From Cryomorpha sp963836915 (GTDB lineage Bacteria; Bacteroidota; Bacteroidia; Flavobacteriales_D; Cryomorphaceae): DNA of 64,000 nt. Where the stretch lies: NCBI GenBank assembly GCA_963836915.1, contig CAWILH010000002.1:1922001-1986000 (forward strand). The letters run 5' to 3'. The position numbers were made by a program, and so were the translations under genes. The notes under the pieces are model-generated. The model was not told the DNA's origin, did no database searches, and worked only from the letters and a program-made list of their open reading frames with translations. The first letter of the stretch is position 1, and every line of letters starts with the position of its first letter. Below, one piece after another: positions 9,591 through 17,579 of this stretch.

Positions 9591-10199
9591 TCAAAACTGC
9601 ACATAAACCACCTTCTTCGTTTCAAAAAAGGCATCTTTCAGTTTGGAATCCAGCTTATAGACCGTTGAAGGGTAGCGGTCTATTTCTTCTACTTCTTCGC
9701 GCAGGTCGCCCCCTTTGAGGCAGTACATCTTATCTATTTTCAACTTCGGGTATGTGCAATAGCCAACTAATATGGCTAGCCTAGCCACAGCCCGACTGAG
9801 TACCACGTCATATTTACCCTTGAGATTTTCAGCGCGCTCCTGCATGGCAGTCACGTTGGTAAGACCAAGAGCTTCGATCACCGCATGTGCCACTTTTATC
9901 TTTTTGCCGATAGAGTCTACGAGTAAGAATTCTGCTTCGGGGTAGAGAATGGCAAGCGGGATACCGGGGAAGCCGCCGCCCGTGCCGATATCCAGTACCT
10001 TGGCGCCTTGCTTCGGACGCCAATAAAAAGCAATGGAAAGCGAATGAAGGACGTGCCGCTCATAAAAATGCTCCATATCCTTTCGGCTTATCACATTTAT
10101 CTGGGCGTTCCACTCTTCGTAAAGCGGCTTTAATTCAGCAAATTGCTGCTGCTGCTTCCGTGTCAATTTGGGGAAATAAGCTTGAAGGATCTCGCTCAT
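9591..10199 (-). CDS. rsmG: 16S rRNA (guanine527-N7)-methyltransferase
   Basis: RsmG (GidB) methylates N7 of G527 in 16S rRNA using S-adenosylmethionine. The 202-residue product shows the SAM-binding motif KVLDIGTGGGFPGIPLAILY at about residues 66-85, the acidic end of strand 2 (EFLLVDSIGKKIKV), and the family-specific DVVLSRAVARLAIL. The length is typical. It starts at ATG 10199 and lies directly downstream of the sigma-factor gene on the same strand: the original sigma stop at 10209-10211 is only 10 bp away, so the two are likely co-transcribed. It converges with the ABC exporter gene. Confidence 0.95.
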   Translation of the reverse strand: MSEILQAYFPKLTRKQQQQFAELKPLYEEWNAQINVISRKDMEHFYERHVLHSLSIAFYWRPKQGAKVLDIGTGGGFPGIPLAILYPEAEFLLVDSIGKKIKVAHAVIEALGLTNVTAMQERAENLKGKYDVVLSRAVARLAILVGYCTYPKLKIDKMYCLKGGDLREEVEEIDRYPSTVYKLDSKLKDAFFETKKVVYVQF

Positions 10200-10208
10200 G
10201 GGCGGCGC

Positions 10209-10822
10209 TTAGATCGACTCCTTGGTATGCTTCATCATATTGCTCAGAAACTCCCTGCCCTAAAGAGCTGTGCCTTTACGGTTCCCAATGGAAGATCAAG
10301 CTCCTTGGCTATCTCATCATACGAGTATTCCTTGAAGTAGCGCAGGATGACCAGCTCACGGTACCGCGGCTTCAGCTTCATCACTACCTCGCGCATCGCC
10401 TTCATCTTCTGATCGCGTATAAGCTCTTCTTCTGGGTCACGACCTTCAGATTCAATATCGTAGGTCACATTCTCGCCATCTTCATTGGTCATACCTGTAT
10501 CGATAGACATGGTGCGTTTCTTACGCTCCTTACGGATAAAGTCGATGCAATTATTTGATGCTATCTTAAACATCCATGTGCTGAATGCATAGCTGGGATG
10601 GTATTGCTTAAGCCTGTTGAAAGCCTTGCCAAAAGCCTCGATCGTAAGATCTTCGGCATCATCTGAATTATTGACCATCTTGAGCAACATATAATAGATG
10701 CTCTCCCGGTAGCGCTCCATCAATTCAGCGTAAGCACCTTGCTCACCGTCATTGAGCGCACGCATTACGAGCTTATAATCCTGTTGCGCCTTAGGTGAAA
10801 GTTTGGAGACTAATTCTTCCAT
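10209..10822 (-). CDS. ECF-type RNA polymerase sigma factor, frameshifted near the C-terminus
   Basis: The region 2 segment (DAEDLTIEAFGKAFNRL, then AFSTWMFKIASNNCIDFIRK) binds core polymerase and the -10 element. Region 4 (YRELVILRYFKEYSYDEIAK ... LPLGTVKAQLFRA) is the -35-binding helix-turn-helix. As written, the frame ends early at 10244 with RAGSF. One extra base around 10253-10260 would restore RAREFLSNMMKHTKESI, ending at TAA 10209-10211, the usual tail of this family. So the sequence lacks one base there, by mutation or sequencing error. The missing part is only the last ~15 residues, after the recognition helix, so function might survive. The start at 10822 overlaps the 3' end of the glycosyltransferase gene by 13 bp, implying an operon. 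Confidence 0.88.
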
Positions 10823-11943
10823 TTTTTCTGTTTTGAAGTTGCATTTGCCATGTGAATGAACCCACTAAGTACCGTATTCACTATCTCTAGAAAAGGCACA
10901 AGAGCGAGCAGGTCTCTTTGACCTAGCCATCGCGAAGATTTGCTAAAAATAAATATTTGTAACAATACGCGAAGCGCAATGGTTGCGGCCACAATGTACA
11001 ACCATGTGTGGAAAACAATTAGAAAAATTCCCGAACCTATTAACAATATATAGGTGATCGGTGGCAATGCAAGCAGATACTTATGGCTCGTTTTATAACG
11101 CCAGCTGGTACTCAGATGCCTACGCTTCTGGCGCCAATAGCTGCGGAGCGCTAGTTTTGGCGCACTCTCGACGTGAGCTTCCAGAGTGATTGATATTTGA
11201 GTATTGCTTGAATTGGCTATCTGATTGACCATGAGATCATCATCGCCCGAAGCAATACTGTAATGCTTCTTGAAGCCGCCCACTTCCATAAATGTGGATT
11301 TGGAATACGAAAGGTTCCTACCCACGCCCATATATGGATTTCCCGCAAGTGCAAAACTGAAATAGTTCAATGCCGTGACTGTAGTTTCAAATCGTATCAA
11401 GGCATTCAGCAGTCCAGCCCGCTTTATATACGGGCTATAGCCGAGCACGATCGTGCGGTCACTGGCTGCCATAGTCACCATCCCGGCTATCCACTTTCTT
11501 GAAATGGGGCGGCAATCGGCGTCGGTAAAAAGCAGCCGATCATACTGAGCGCCCTTTACTCCAAGGGTTAGGGCGAGCTTCTTCCCGCCGTCGTGCCGGT
11601 CATTCTCAGGCCGGGTCACAATTTTTAAATTGCTGTACCGCTTTTGAAACTCAGTAAGCAAGCCATGGCTTTCGTCCCAGGAACCGTCATTTACGACCAC
11701 CACTTCAAAACCGGGATAGTCTTGCTCCAAAATAGCGGGAAGGTTTGATGCCAGATTCTCATACTCGTTTCGCGCGGCTATCACTACCGAAACCGGTGGC
11801 AGCTTGGCCGCGCGCGCTGCTGGCTTATACAGCGCCAGCCGGATATAGAAGTAGGCAAAGTAGAAAAGCTGCACGAGCGCAGCTATCAGAAATACTATTT
11901 TAAGAATAAGAAAGCCCTCGTCGGCCGGCATATTAAACTGCAT
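10810..11943 (-). CDS. family 2 glycosyltransferase, membrane-bound
   Basis: A 377-residue enzyme from ATG 11943; a longer frame would need TTG at 11985. An N-terminal membrane helix (GFLILKIVFLIAALVQLFYF) precedes a GT-A domain: VSVVIAARNEYENL, the nucleotide-binding VVVVNDGSWDESHG, and the metal-binding motif LLFTDADCRP. An acceptor region (ASGDDDLMVNQIA) and the QxxRW-like SYWRQKRRHLSTSWRY follow, and two or three C-terminal membrane helices close the protein. This architecture is that of processive or polyprenyl-linked surface-polysaccharide synthases; donor and acceptor are unknown. Its 3' end overlaps the start of the sigma-factor gene. It is divergent from tgt. Confidence 0.87.
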   Translation of the reverse strand: MQFNMPADEGFLILKIVFLIAALVQLFYFAYFYIRLALYKPAARAAKLPPVSVVIAARNEYENLASNLPAILEQDYPGFEVVVVNDGSWDESHGLLTEFQKRYSNLKIVTRPENDRHDGGKKLALTLGVKGAQYDRLLFTDADCRPISRKWIAGMVTMAASDRTIVLGYSPYIKRAGLLNALIRFETTVTALNYFSFALAGNPYMGVGRNLSYSKSTFMEVGGFKKHYSIASGDDDLMVNQIANSSNTQISITLEAHVESAPKLALRSYWRQKRRHLSTSWRYKTSHKYLLALPPITYILLIGSGIFLIVFHTWLYIVAATIALRVLLQIFIFSKSSRWLGQRDLLALVPFLEIVNTVLSGFIHMANATSKQKKWKN

Positions 11944-11992
11944 ATTATAATGGGGTAAAAATAGAACTTCGCAGCTCGTATTCAATTACTCT

Positions 11993-12000
11993 TATCTTTG
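11993..12000 (+). promoter_or_regulatory. TAnnTTTG promoter box for tgt
   Basis: TATCTTTG matches the Bacteroidota -7 element and lies 38 bp before the TTG start of tgt, leaving a short normal leader. Confidence 0.55.
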
Positions 12001-12038
12001 CGCCCTTCCTATTTTTCAACAAAGTTTACCACAACCAT

Positions 12039-13169
12039 TTGGAATTTAAATTAACTGCCACCGACCCCAAATCTAACGCACGCGCGGGGGTATTGACCAC
12101 CGACCACGGTATTATAGAAACCCCGATATTCATGCCAGTGGGCACTGCGGGAGCGGTGAAGGCGGTACATCGGCATGAAGTGGCCGATGATATCAAGGCG
12201 CACATCATACTGGGCAATACCTACCATCTCTACCTGCGCCCGGGCATGGATGTACTGGAAAAAGCCGGCGGTCTGCATGGCTTCAATGGGTGGCAAAAGC
12301 CACAGCTTACCGATAGTGGGGGCTATCAGGTCTATTCGCTCGCCGAGAGCAGAAAGATCAGCGAGAGCGGGGTGAGCTTCCAATCACACATCGATGGAGC
12401 CAGGCACTTTTTTACTCCCGAGCGCGCCATGGACATACAGCGCATTATCGGTGCCGACATCATCATGGCTTTTGATGAGTGCACCCCCTACCCATGCGAA
12501 TATGATTACGCCAAGAACAGTATGCACCTAACCCATAGATGGCTTACGCGCTGCTGCGATCGTTTTGACAGCACCGATCCGAAATACGGATATGGCCAAA
12601 CCCTTTTCCCCATCGTGCAGGGCAGCACCTATACTGATTTGAGGAAGCAATCGGCAGAGTATATCGCATCTATGGATCGGGAAGGAAATGCCATAGGCGG
12701 CCTATCGGTGGGCGAGCCCGCAGAAGAGATGTATGCGATGACCGATGTGGTGACTGCCATACTCCCAAAGAAGAAACCCCGCTACCTGATGGGTGTGGGC
12801 ACTCCTGTGAATATCCTGGAAAATATTGCCTTGGGGATAGATATGTTCGACTGTGTGATGCCTACGCGAAATGCGCGTAACGGAATGCTCTTCACAAGCG
12901 AGGGAATTATAAATATCCGCAATGCCAAATGGCAGGATGACTTCAGTGCTATAGACCCCAATGGCACAAGTTATGTAGACCAGGGCTATTCAAAAGCATA
13001 TCTACGCCACTTGATCATCAGTAAAGAAATACTCGGTTCGCAGATCGCGAGCATTCATAACCTGGCCTTCTACCTTTGGCTTACTGCCGAAGCGAGAAAG
13101 CACATCATAGCCGGCGATTTTGCAAGCTGGAAGAATATAATGGTGCCCAAGTTGGAGAATCGCTTATAA
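12039..13169 (+). CDS. tgt: queuine tRNA-ribosyltransferase
   Basis: Tgt swaps guanine 34 of GUN-anticodon tRNAs for the queuosine precursor preQ1. It uses the rare start TTG at 12039, giving MEFKLTATDP, which aligns with the normal family start; no ATG lies nearby upstream. Family motifs: TPIFMPVGTAGAVKAV, ILGNTYHLYLRPG, the catalytic-Asp loop LTDSGGYQVYSL, ADIIMAFDECTPYP, NAIGGLSVGEP, RYLMGVGTP and DMFDCVMPTRNARNG. The usual zinc-binding CxCxxC before the YSKAYLRHL block is absent: the segment reads PNGTSYVDQGYSKAY. I recall the same change in other Bacteroidota, so this need not mean loss of activity. The next gene, an Lpt permease, starts 4 bp after the stop, so the two are probably one operon. 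Confidence 0.96.
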   Translation: MEFKLTATDPKSNARAGVLTTDHGIIETPIFMPVGTAGAVKAVHRHEVADDIKAHIILGNTYHLYLRPGMDVLEKAGGLHGFNGWQKPQLTDSGGYQVYSLAESRKISESGVSFQSHIDGARHFFTPERAMDIQRIIGADIIMAFDECTPYPCEYDYAKNSMHLTHRWLTRCCDRFDSTDPKYGYGQTLFPIVQGSTYTDLRKQSAEYIASMDREGNAIGGLSVGEPAEEMYAMTDVVTAILPKKKPRYLMGVGTPVNILENIALGIDMFDCVMPTRNARNGMLFTSEGIINIRNAKWQDDFSAIDPNGTSYVDQGYSKAYLRHLIISKEILGSQIASIHNLAFYLWLTAEARKHIIAGDFASWKNIMVPKLENRL

Positions 13170-13173
13170 GTTC

Positions 13174-14253
13174 ATGAAAAAACTCGATCTCTATATCATC
13201 AAAAAATTTTTAGGGACTTTCTTTTTCATGCTTGGGGTCATCATGTCCATCGCCATTGTGTTTGATATCTCAGAGAAGCTCGAGAAATTTGTGAAGAGCG
13301 ATGCACCCCTGATGGGAATTATCTTTGATTATTATGTGAATTTCGTTTTCTACTACGGTAATCTTTTCAGCTCCCTGCTAATATTTTTGAGCGTGCTACT
13401 GTTCACCAGTCAGATGGCGCAGCGCACCGAGATCGTGGCGATCTTTGCCAGTGGCGTTTCATTTCGTAGGTTGCTGTTTCCGTATTTCGTGGGCGCCAGT
13501 ATTCTGGTGGGCGTATCGCTCTACTTCACCCATTATCAATTGCCAAGAGCCAATAAAACACGGCTTGAGTTTGAAGAGCAATACCTTCGCAAGAAGTTCA
13601 GGATCAATGATAAAAACCTGCACCGACAGTTTGAGCCCAATGCCATCGCCTATTTTGAGTCGTTCAGTACTATTAATAATGTAGGCTATAAATTTTCACT
13701 CGAAAAGTGGAATGAGCAGGGCGAGCTGTCCTATAAACTTATGGCCGACCGGGCGCGGTTTGACAGTACTTCGGGTATCTGGTCGATCGAAAATTATTAT
13801 GAACGAACGATCACCGATAGCACCGAAAAAGTGGAGAAGGGAATGAACCTAGATACTTTGATGGCGCTCAGGCCGAGTGATTTCGGGCAGCGCAGCAGCG
13901 TGGCATCGACCATGAGCACCGGCGAGCTAGATGATTTTATTAAATCCGAGCAGAGAAAAGGTTCTGACCAGACGGTATTCTACGAAATTGAAAAGCACCA
14001 CCGCTCTTCCTATCCCTTTGCCACGTATGTGCTTACCATTATCGGCGTTTCCATAGCAAGCCGCAAGAGCCGCGGGGGTATCGGTGGCCATCTCGCGATC
14101 GGAGTTTTGATCGCGGTCTCCTACATCTTTGCTATGAAAGTGACTACCGTGGCTGCCACCAATGCAGGGCTTGACCCGTTAGTGGCGGTATGGATACCCA
14201 ACATCATCTATCTGGCTATCAGTATATTTCTCTTTTTCAAGGCGCAGAAATAG
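13174..14253 (+). CDS. LptF/LptG family lipopolysaccharide export permease
   Basis: A 359-residue inner-membrane subunit of the Lpt system that extracts lipopolysaccharide and passes it to the periplasmic bridge. N-terminal LDLYIIKKFLGTFFFMLGVI is the family start. There are three N-terminal helices, a large periplasmic region (about residues 110-265), then three C-terminal helices ending LAISIFLFFKAQK. The motif TSQMAQRTEIVAIFASGVSF matches the coupling region of LptF/G. Whether it is LptF or LptG cannot be fixed from this sequence. It starts 4 bp after tgt. Its 3' end overlaps the convergent ispE gene by 17 bp. Confidence 0.9.
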   Translation: MKKLDLYIIKKFLGTFFFMLGVIMSIAIVFDISEKLEKFVKSDAPLMGIIFDYYVNFVFYYGNLFSSLLIFLSVLLFTSQMAQRTEIVAIFASGVSFRRLLFPYFVGASILVGVSLYFTHYQLPRANKTRLEFEEQYLRKKFRINDKNLHRQFEPNAIAYFESFSTINNVGYKFSLEKWNEQGELSYKLMADRARFDSTSGIWSIENYYERTITDSTEKVEKGMNLDTLMALRPSDFGQRSSVASTMSTGELDDFIKSEQRKGSDQTVFYEIEKHHRSSYPFATYVLTIIGVSIASRKSRGGIGGHLAIGVLIAVSYIFAMKVTTVAATNAGLDPLVAVWIPNIIYLAISIFLFFKAQK

Positions 14254-15076
14254 ATTGGAATCTTCCGCACCAAACCGTTGCATTTGGTATTGAAAGCGTA
14301 CGGAGATCATCCCCTTCCGGAAAAATTCCATATATCGAAGATCCGCTCCCCGTCATGGACGCATAGAGTGCGCCTTGTGCATAAAGGGATGCTACGATCT
14401 CCTTTAACTGGGGAAATTCCGCGAAAGCATAAGGTTCAAAATCATTTTTCAATTGCGTTTTCCATTCGCTTACAGGCAGGTTTCTAATCACTTCGGAAGG
14501 TGGCATGTCGGGAATACGCGGACTTATTTTGGCGAAAGCCGCAGCCGTGGAAATATGGATCTGAGAACTGGCCACAGCAAGTTGATATTTAGTAAAATCA
14601 AAGCTAAAAGGCTTCAGAATCTCACCCTTTCCAGCAACATCGGAGAGTTCATTTCTTACGAAAAATGGGCAATCGCTCCCAAGTTCGAGTGCCATGGTAC
14701 GCAGCGTATCGTCGGATAGCCCAAGACCTGTCAAGGCATTCACGAGCTTTAAGGTAGCCACCCCATCGCTCGAACCGCCACCCATCCCAGCACCCATAGG
14801 TATAGCTTTATGCAAGTAGATCTTAAGCGTGGGAAAGGAATGCTGCTTCCGCAAAAGGGCAATGGCCTTCCGGCAAAGATTAGTCGATGGATCGCCGGAA
14901 ATGGGGAAGCCAGAACAATGGTACTCATCGCCCTGACCAGCTGGATGAACGATGATCTCCAAAGCGTCGCTCAGGCCAATGGGTGCAAACACGCTACTGA
15001 TCTCATGGTAGCCATCGGAGCGGCGGCGGCATACCTTCAGACCCAGATTAATCTTGGCATTGGGAAAAACTATCAC
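14237..15076 (-). CDS. ispE: 4-diphosphocytidyl-2-C-methyl-D-erythritol kinase
   Basis: IspE phosphorylates CDP-ME in the non-mevalonate pathway to isoprenoid precursors. The best start is GTG at 15076, giving M-IVFPNAKINLGLKV, the family's normal N-terminus. A longer frame from TTG at 15109 adds eleven residues without family similarity. GHMP-kinase motifs: DGYHEISSVFAPIGLSDALE near the start, ATP-binding PMGAGMGGGSSDGVATLKL (about residues 95-113), LGSDCPFF, and the C-terminal MTGSGSSIYGIFP. About 279 residues, complete. It converges with the Lpt permease gene and is divergent from accA. Confidence 0.94.
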   Translation of the reverse strand: MIVFPNAKINLGLKVCRRRSDGYHEISSVFAPIGLSDALEIIVHPAGQGDEYHCSGFPISGDPSTNLCRKAIALLRKQHSFPTLKIYLHKAIPMGAGMGGGSSDGVATLKLVNALTGLGLSDDTLRTMALELGSDCPFFVRNELSDVAGKGEILKPFSFDFTKYQLAVASSQIHISTAAAFAKISPRIPDMPPSEVIRNLPVSEWKTQLKNDFEPYAFAEFPQLKEIVASLYAQGALYASMTGSGSSIYGIFPEGDDLRTLSIPNATVWCGRFQSISAP

Positions 15077-15157
15077 CTTGCAAAGATGGCTTCTTGAATC
15101 GAAATTCAAGCCCTTGTCAAATAAATCTTAATTTTGACCACCGAAAAAACCTATTTT

Positions 15158-16111
15158 ATGTCAGTATTGCTTGAGTTTGAAGAACCTATCGGAGAGCTAT
15201 TGGAACAGCTCGATAAGGCAAAAGAAATTTCTGAGAAGGGAGATGTAGACACATCGAAAACCGTAAAGGACATTGAGAAAAAGATAAAAACCAAGCGTAC
15301 AGAGATCTACAAAAACCTAACCCCTTGGCAGCGCGTGCAAGTGTCGCGGCATCCCGAGCGGCCATACACGCTGAGCTATATCGATTACCTTACCGATAAG
15401 ACTTTCATAGAGCTACACGGAGACCGCAATGTGGGCGATGACAAGGCGATGGTGGGTGGTTTTGGTAAAATGGGCGACCAGCAGGTAATGTTCGTAGGAC
15501 AGCAAAAAGGGATAAACACCAAGATGCGGCAATACCGTAATTTTGGAATGCCCAACCCAGAGGGCTACCGCAAGGCACTGCGATTGATGAAGTTGGCAGA
15601 GAAATTTAGCAAACCAGTAGTCACCATCATCGACACTCCGGGAGCATTTCCAGGGCTAGAAGCCGAAGAGCGAGGTCAGGGCGAAGCCATAGCGCGCAAT
15701 CTTTTTGAAATGGCCAAGCTGCGCGTACCGATCATCTGTGTGGTGATCGGCGAAGGGGCATCGGGCGGTGCACTCGGCATAGGCGTAGGCGATAAAGTGC
15801 TGATGCTCGAAAATTCATGGTACTCCGTGATTTCTCCCGAAAACTGCTCTACCATTCTCTGGCGCAATTGGGATCATAAGATAGAAGCCGCAGAAGCGCT
15901 GAAGCTGACCTCGAAAGACATGCTGAAAAATAAATTGATAGACGGCGTGATCAGGGAGCCACTCGGCGGTGCGCATATTGATCCGAAGACCACCTTTGAA
16001 AATGTGAAAGAAGCGATCTTGAGCAATCTCACCGCATTGCAAAAATTGACTTCCGATGATCTTGTTTCCAAGCGCATCAAGAAATTTGCTTCTATGGGGC
16101 AGACGAGCTAG
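15158..16111 (+). CDS. accA: acetyl-CoA carboxylase carboxyltransferase subunit alpha
   Basis: AccA, with AccD, transfers the carboxyl group from biotin to acetyl-CoA, the committed step of fatty-acid synthesis. ATG at 15158 (MSVLLEFEEPIGELLEQLDK) gives 317 residues; an upstream TTG at 15134 is less typical. Motifs: PWQRVQVSRHPERPYTLSYI, ELHGDRNVGDDKAMVGGFG, VVTIIDTPGAFPGLEAEERG, oxyanion loop GEGASGGALGIGVGDKVLML, and SVISPENCSTILWRN. Complete and in frame. It stands between divergent ispE and the convergent lipoprotein gene. Confidence 0.96.
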   Translation: MSVLLEFEEPIGELLEQLDKAKEISEKGDVDTSKTVKDIEKKIKTKRTEIYKNLTPWQRVQVSRHPERPYTLSYIDYLTDKTFIELHGDRNVGDDKAMVGGFGKMGDQQVMFVGQQKGINTKMRQYRNFGMPNPEGYRKALRLMKLAEKFSKPVVTIIDTPGAFPGLEAEERGQGEAIARNLFEMAKLRVPIICVVIGEGASGGALGIGVGDKVLMLENSWYSVISPENCSTILWRNWDHKIEAAEALKLTSKDMLKNKLIDGVIREPLGGAHIDPKTTFENVKEAILSNLTALQKLTSDDLVSKRIKKFASMGQTS

Positions 16112-16200
16112 CATTCTCGCTTACCAAAATTTCTGCTAGGCCGATTAAGAACGCTATTTTCGGTTAAACTATCAATATCGTTGATCGATAACAGCATTCG

Positions 16201-17541
16201 CTATCGGTTATAATCGATGGCGAAATGGATAAGCGGGTCGTCGAAACTGGCTTGACCGATGGAACCCCCGTTATAATCAAATCGGAGTAGAGCCGATCCT
16301 GATCTGGCGTAAATTACCCCATCGAGTACGTCATAGACCAGCGCGTCCAGATTGCCTACCCCATTGAGCACGAAAGTCGCCCCCGACTGATAATCGTAGC
16401 GGTACATCCCAAGATCAGTAGCAAAACAGATCAAACCAGGAGTGAGTTCAACTGCATCGCGCAAGGTCTCGCCCGGCCTAGTAAATACCGTACCGAATAG
16501 AGACGTAGTGGTATTCAATATCCTAAGCGCAGCCCCTTCTCCGGAATCTTCCCAGACATAATATTCTGTATTGGATTTTAGACTCACAAGCTTCGCGGCG
16601 CCGCTCAAGACATTTGCCCCGAGTTTAAGTCCAGATAGACTGTATCGCACTAACGATCGAACAGGATTTGAAATGCTGCGCTCGTCTACCAAAAATTCAT
16701 TCTCAAAATCAAAAGTCTCTACGGGCAGGAAGCCTGAGGTGAGATTTACCGCAGTAAGCTGTTGGCCGAAATTATCGATCACCCTAATGGTCGGATCGCG
16801 CTGCAAGAGCATAAACCGCTCTGTAACGGTGCTAAAATCGATCCCGAGAAAATAGGGCATCGAAGGCACCCCAAACCCATCAAAACTATTGATGCTTTGC
16901 CATTCCCGAACATCATAAAAAACGGCATCGCCAGTGACTCCCGATGAAAGAGCCAAAATATCTTGCCTAGGGTTCAAGGCTGCTCCGGATATATCAAATT
17001 GAGTCTGTAATGCCAAGTCCCAACTGCCGAAACCGACCGATTCAAATACCTTGCTGCCCGAGCTGTTCTTGGTGACCGCTATAAAACGCTCTATGGATTT
17101 CGGTATGGCATTCAGGGTTATGGCCTTAAAGGCCGAGCCACTATTCTCCCCATCAAATGCACGCACGACTAGGAAGTAGCTTCCCGATTCGAGAAGGGGC
17201 TCTTCCAAGAAATAATCCAGATCGAGCGTGGCGGTATTTCCCGAAAGGGGCACTCTTATGGTACGGGAAATAGATTTATAACCTTGATCGGCAATGGTCA
17301 CTTCGGCGTATTCAAGCTTCTCATTATCTGATATCTGAGCCAATACGCGCAGGGTATCAATCGTTTGGAAAGACGCATTCTCAAATGGGGCTTCGATGGT
17401 GATCCTGGGCGAGCGCTCATCACTTGCTTTTTGGCAGGAGCCAAAGAAAATGACACATAGCACAAGGAACCAATACCTTAACGCGCCATCAACAATTGTT
17501 GAGAACCTGGTTTGAAAACTTTTAACATCGAATGGAACCAT
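16201..17541 (-). CDS. lipoprotein with Ig-like domain and propeller-like region
   Basis: I do not recognise a named family. From ATG 17541 (MVPFDVKSFQTRF) a hydrophobic leader WFLVLCVIFFGSC ends in a lipobox cysteine, so it is probably an outer-membrane or surface lipoprotein of about 446 residues. Residues about 35-130 resemble an Ig-like fold: ITIEAPFENASFQTIDTLRV, then SGSYFLVVRAFDGENSGSAF. The rest repeats short beta-rich blocks (ISGAALNPRQDILALSSG, RFMLLQRDPTIRVIDNFG, LICFATDLGMYRYDY), suggesting a beta-propeller. A longer frame to 17673 would run over the dnaB start and is rejected. It is divergent from dnaB with about 40 bp between starts. Confidence 0.75.
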   Translation of the reverse strand: MVPFDVKSFQTRFSTIVDGALRYWFLVLCVIFFGSCQKASDERSPRITIEAPFENASFQTIDTLRVLAQISDNEKLEYAEVTIADQGYKSISRTIRVPLSGNTATLDLDYFLEEPLLESGSYFLVVRAFDGENSGSAFKAITLNAIPKSIERFIAVTKNSSGSKVFESVGFGSWDLALQTQFDISGAALNPRQDILALSSGVTGDAVFYDVREWQSINSFDGFGVPSMPYFLGIDFSTVTERFMLLQRDPTIRVIDNFGQQLTAVNLTSGFLPVETFDFENEFLVDERSISNPVRSLVRYSLSGLKLGANVLSGAAKLVSLKSNTEYYVWEDSGEGAALRILNTTTSLFGTVFTRPGETLRDAVELTPGLICFATDLGMYRYDYQSGATFVLNGVGNLDALVYDVLDGVIYARSGSALLRFDYNGGSIGQASFDDPLIHFAIDYNR

Positions 17542-17568
17542 AATCTGGATGTGCTGATGGCACAATAC

Positions 17569-17576
17569 TATCTTTG
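17569..17576 (+). promoter_or_regulatory. TAnnTTTG box abutting the dnaB start
   Basis: TATCTTTG ends 3 bp before the dnaB ATG. If it is used, transcription would start at or just after the ATG, implying a leaderless message; otherwise the match is chance and the promoter lies further upstream. Confidence 0.35.
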
Positions 17577-17579
17577 GGC

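Noticed and set aside
10160..10558. 132-codon plus-strand frame
   Set aside because: Antisense to rsmG and the sigma factor, both clearly real.
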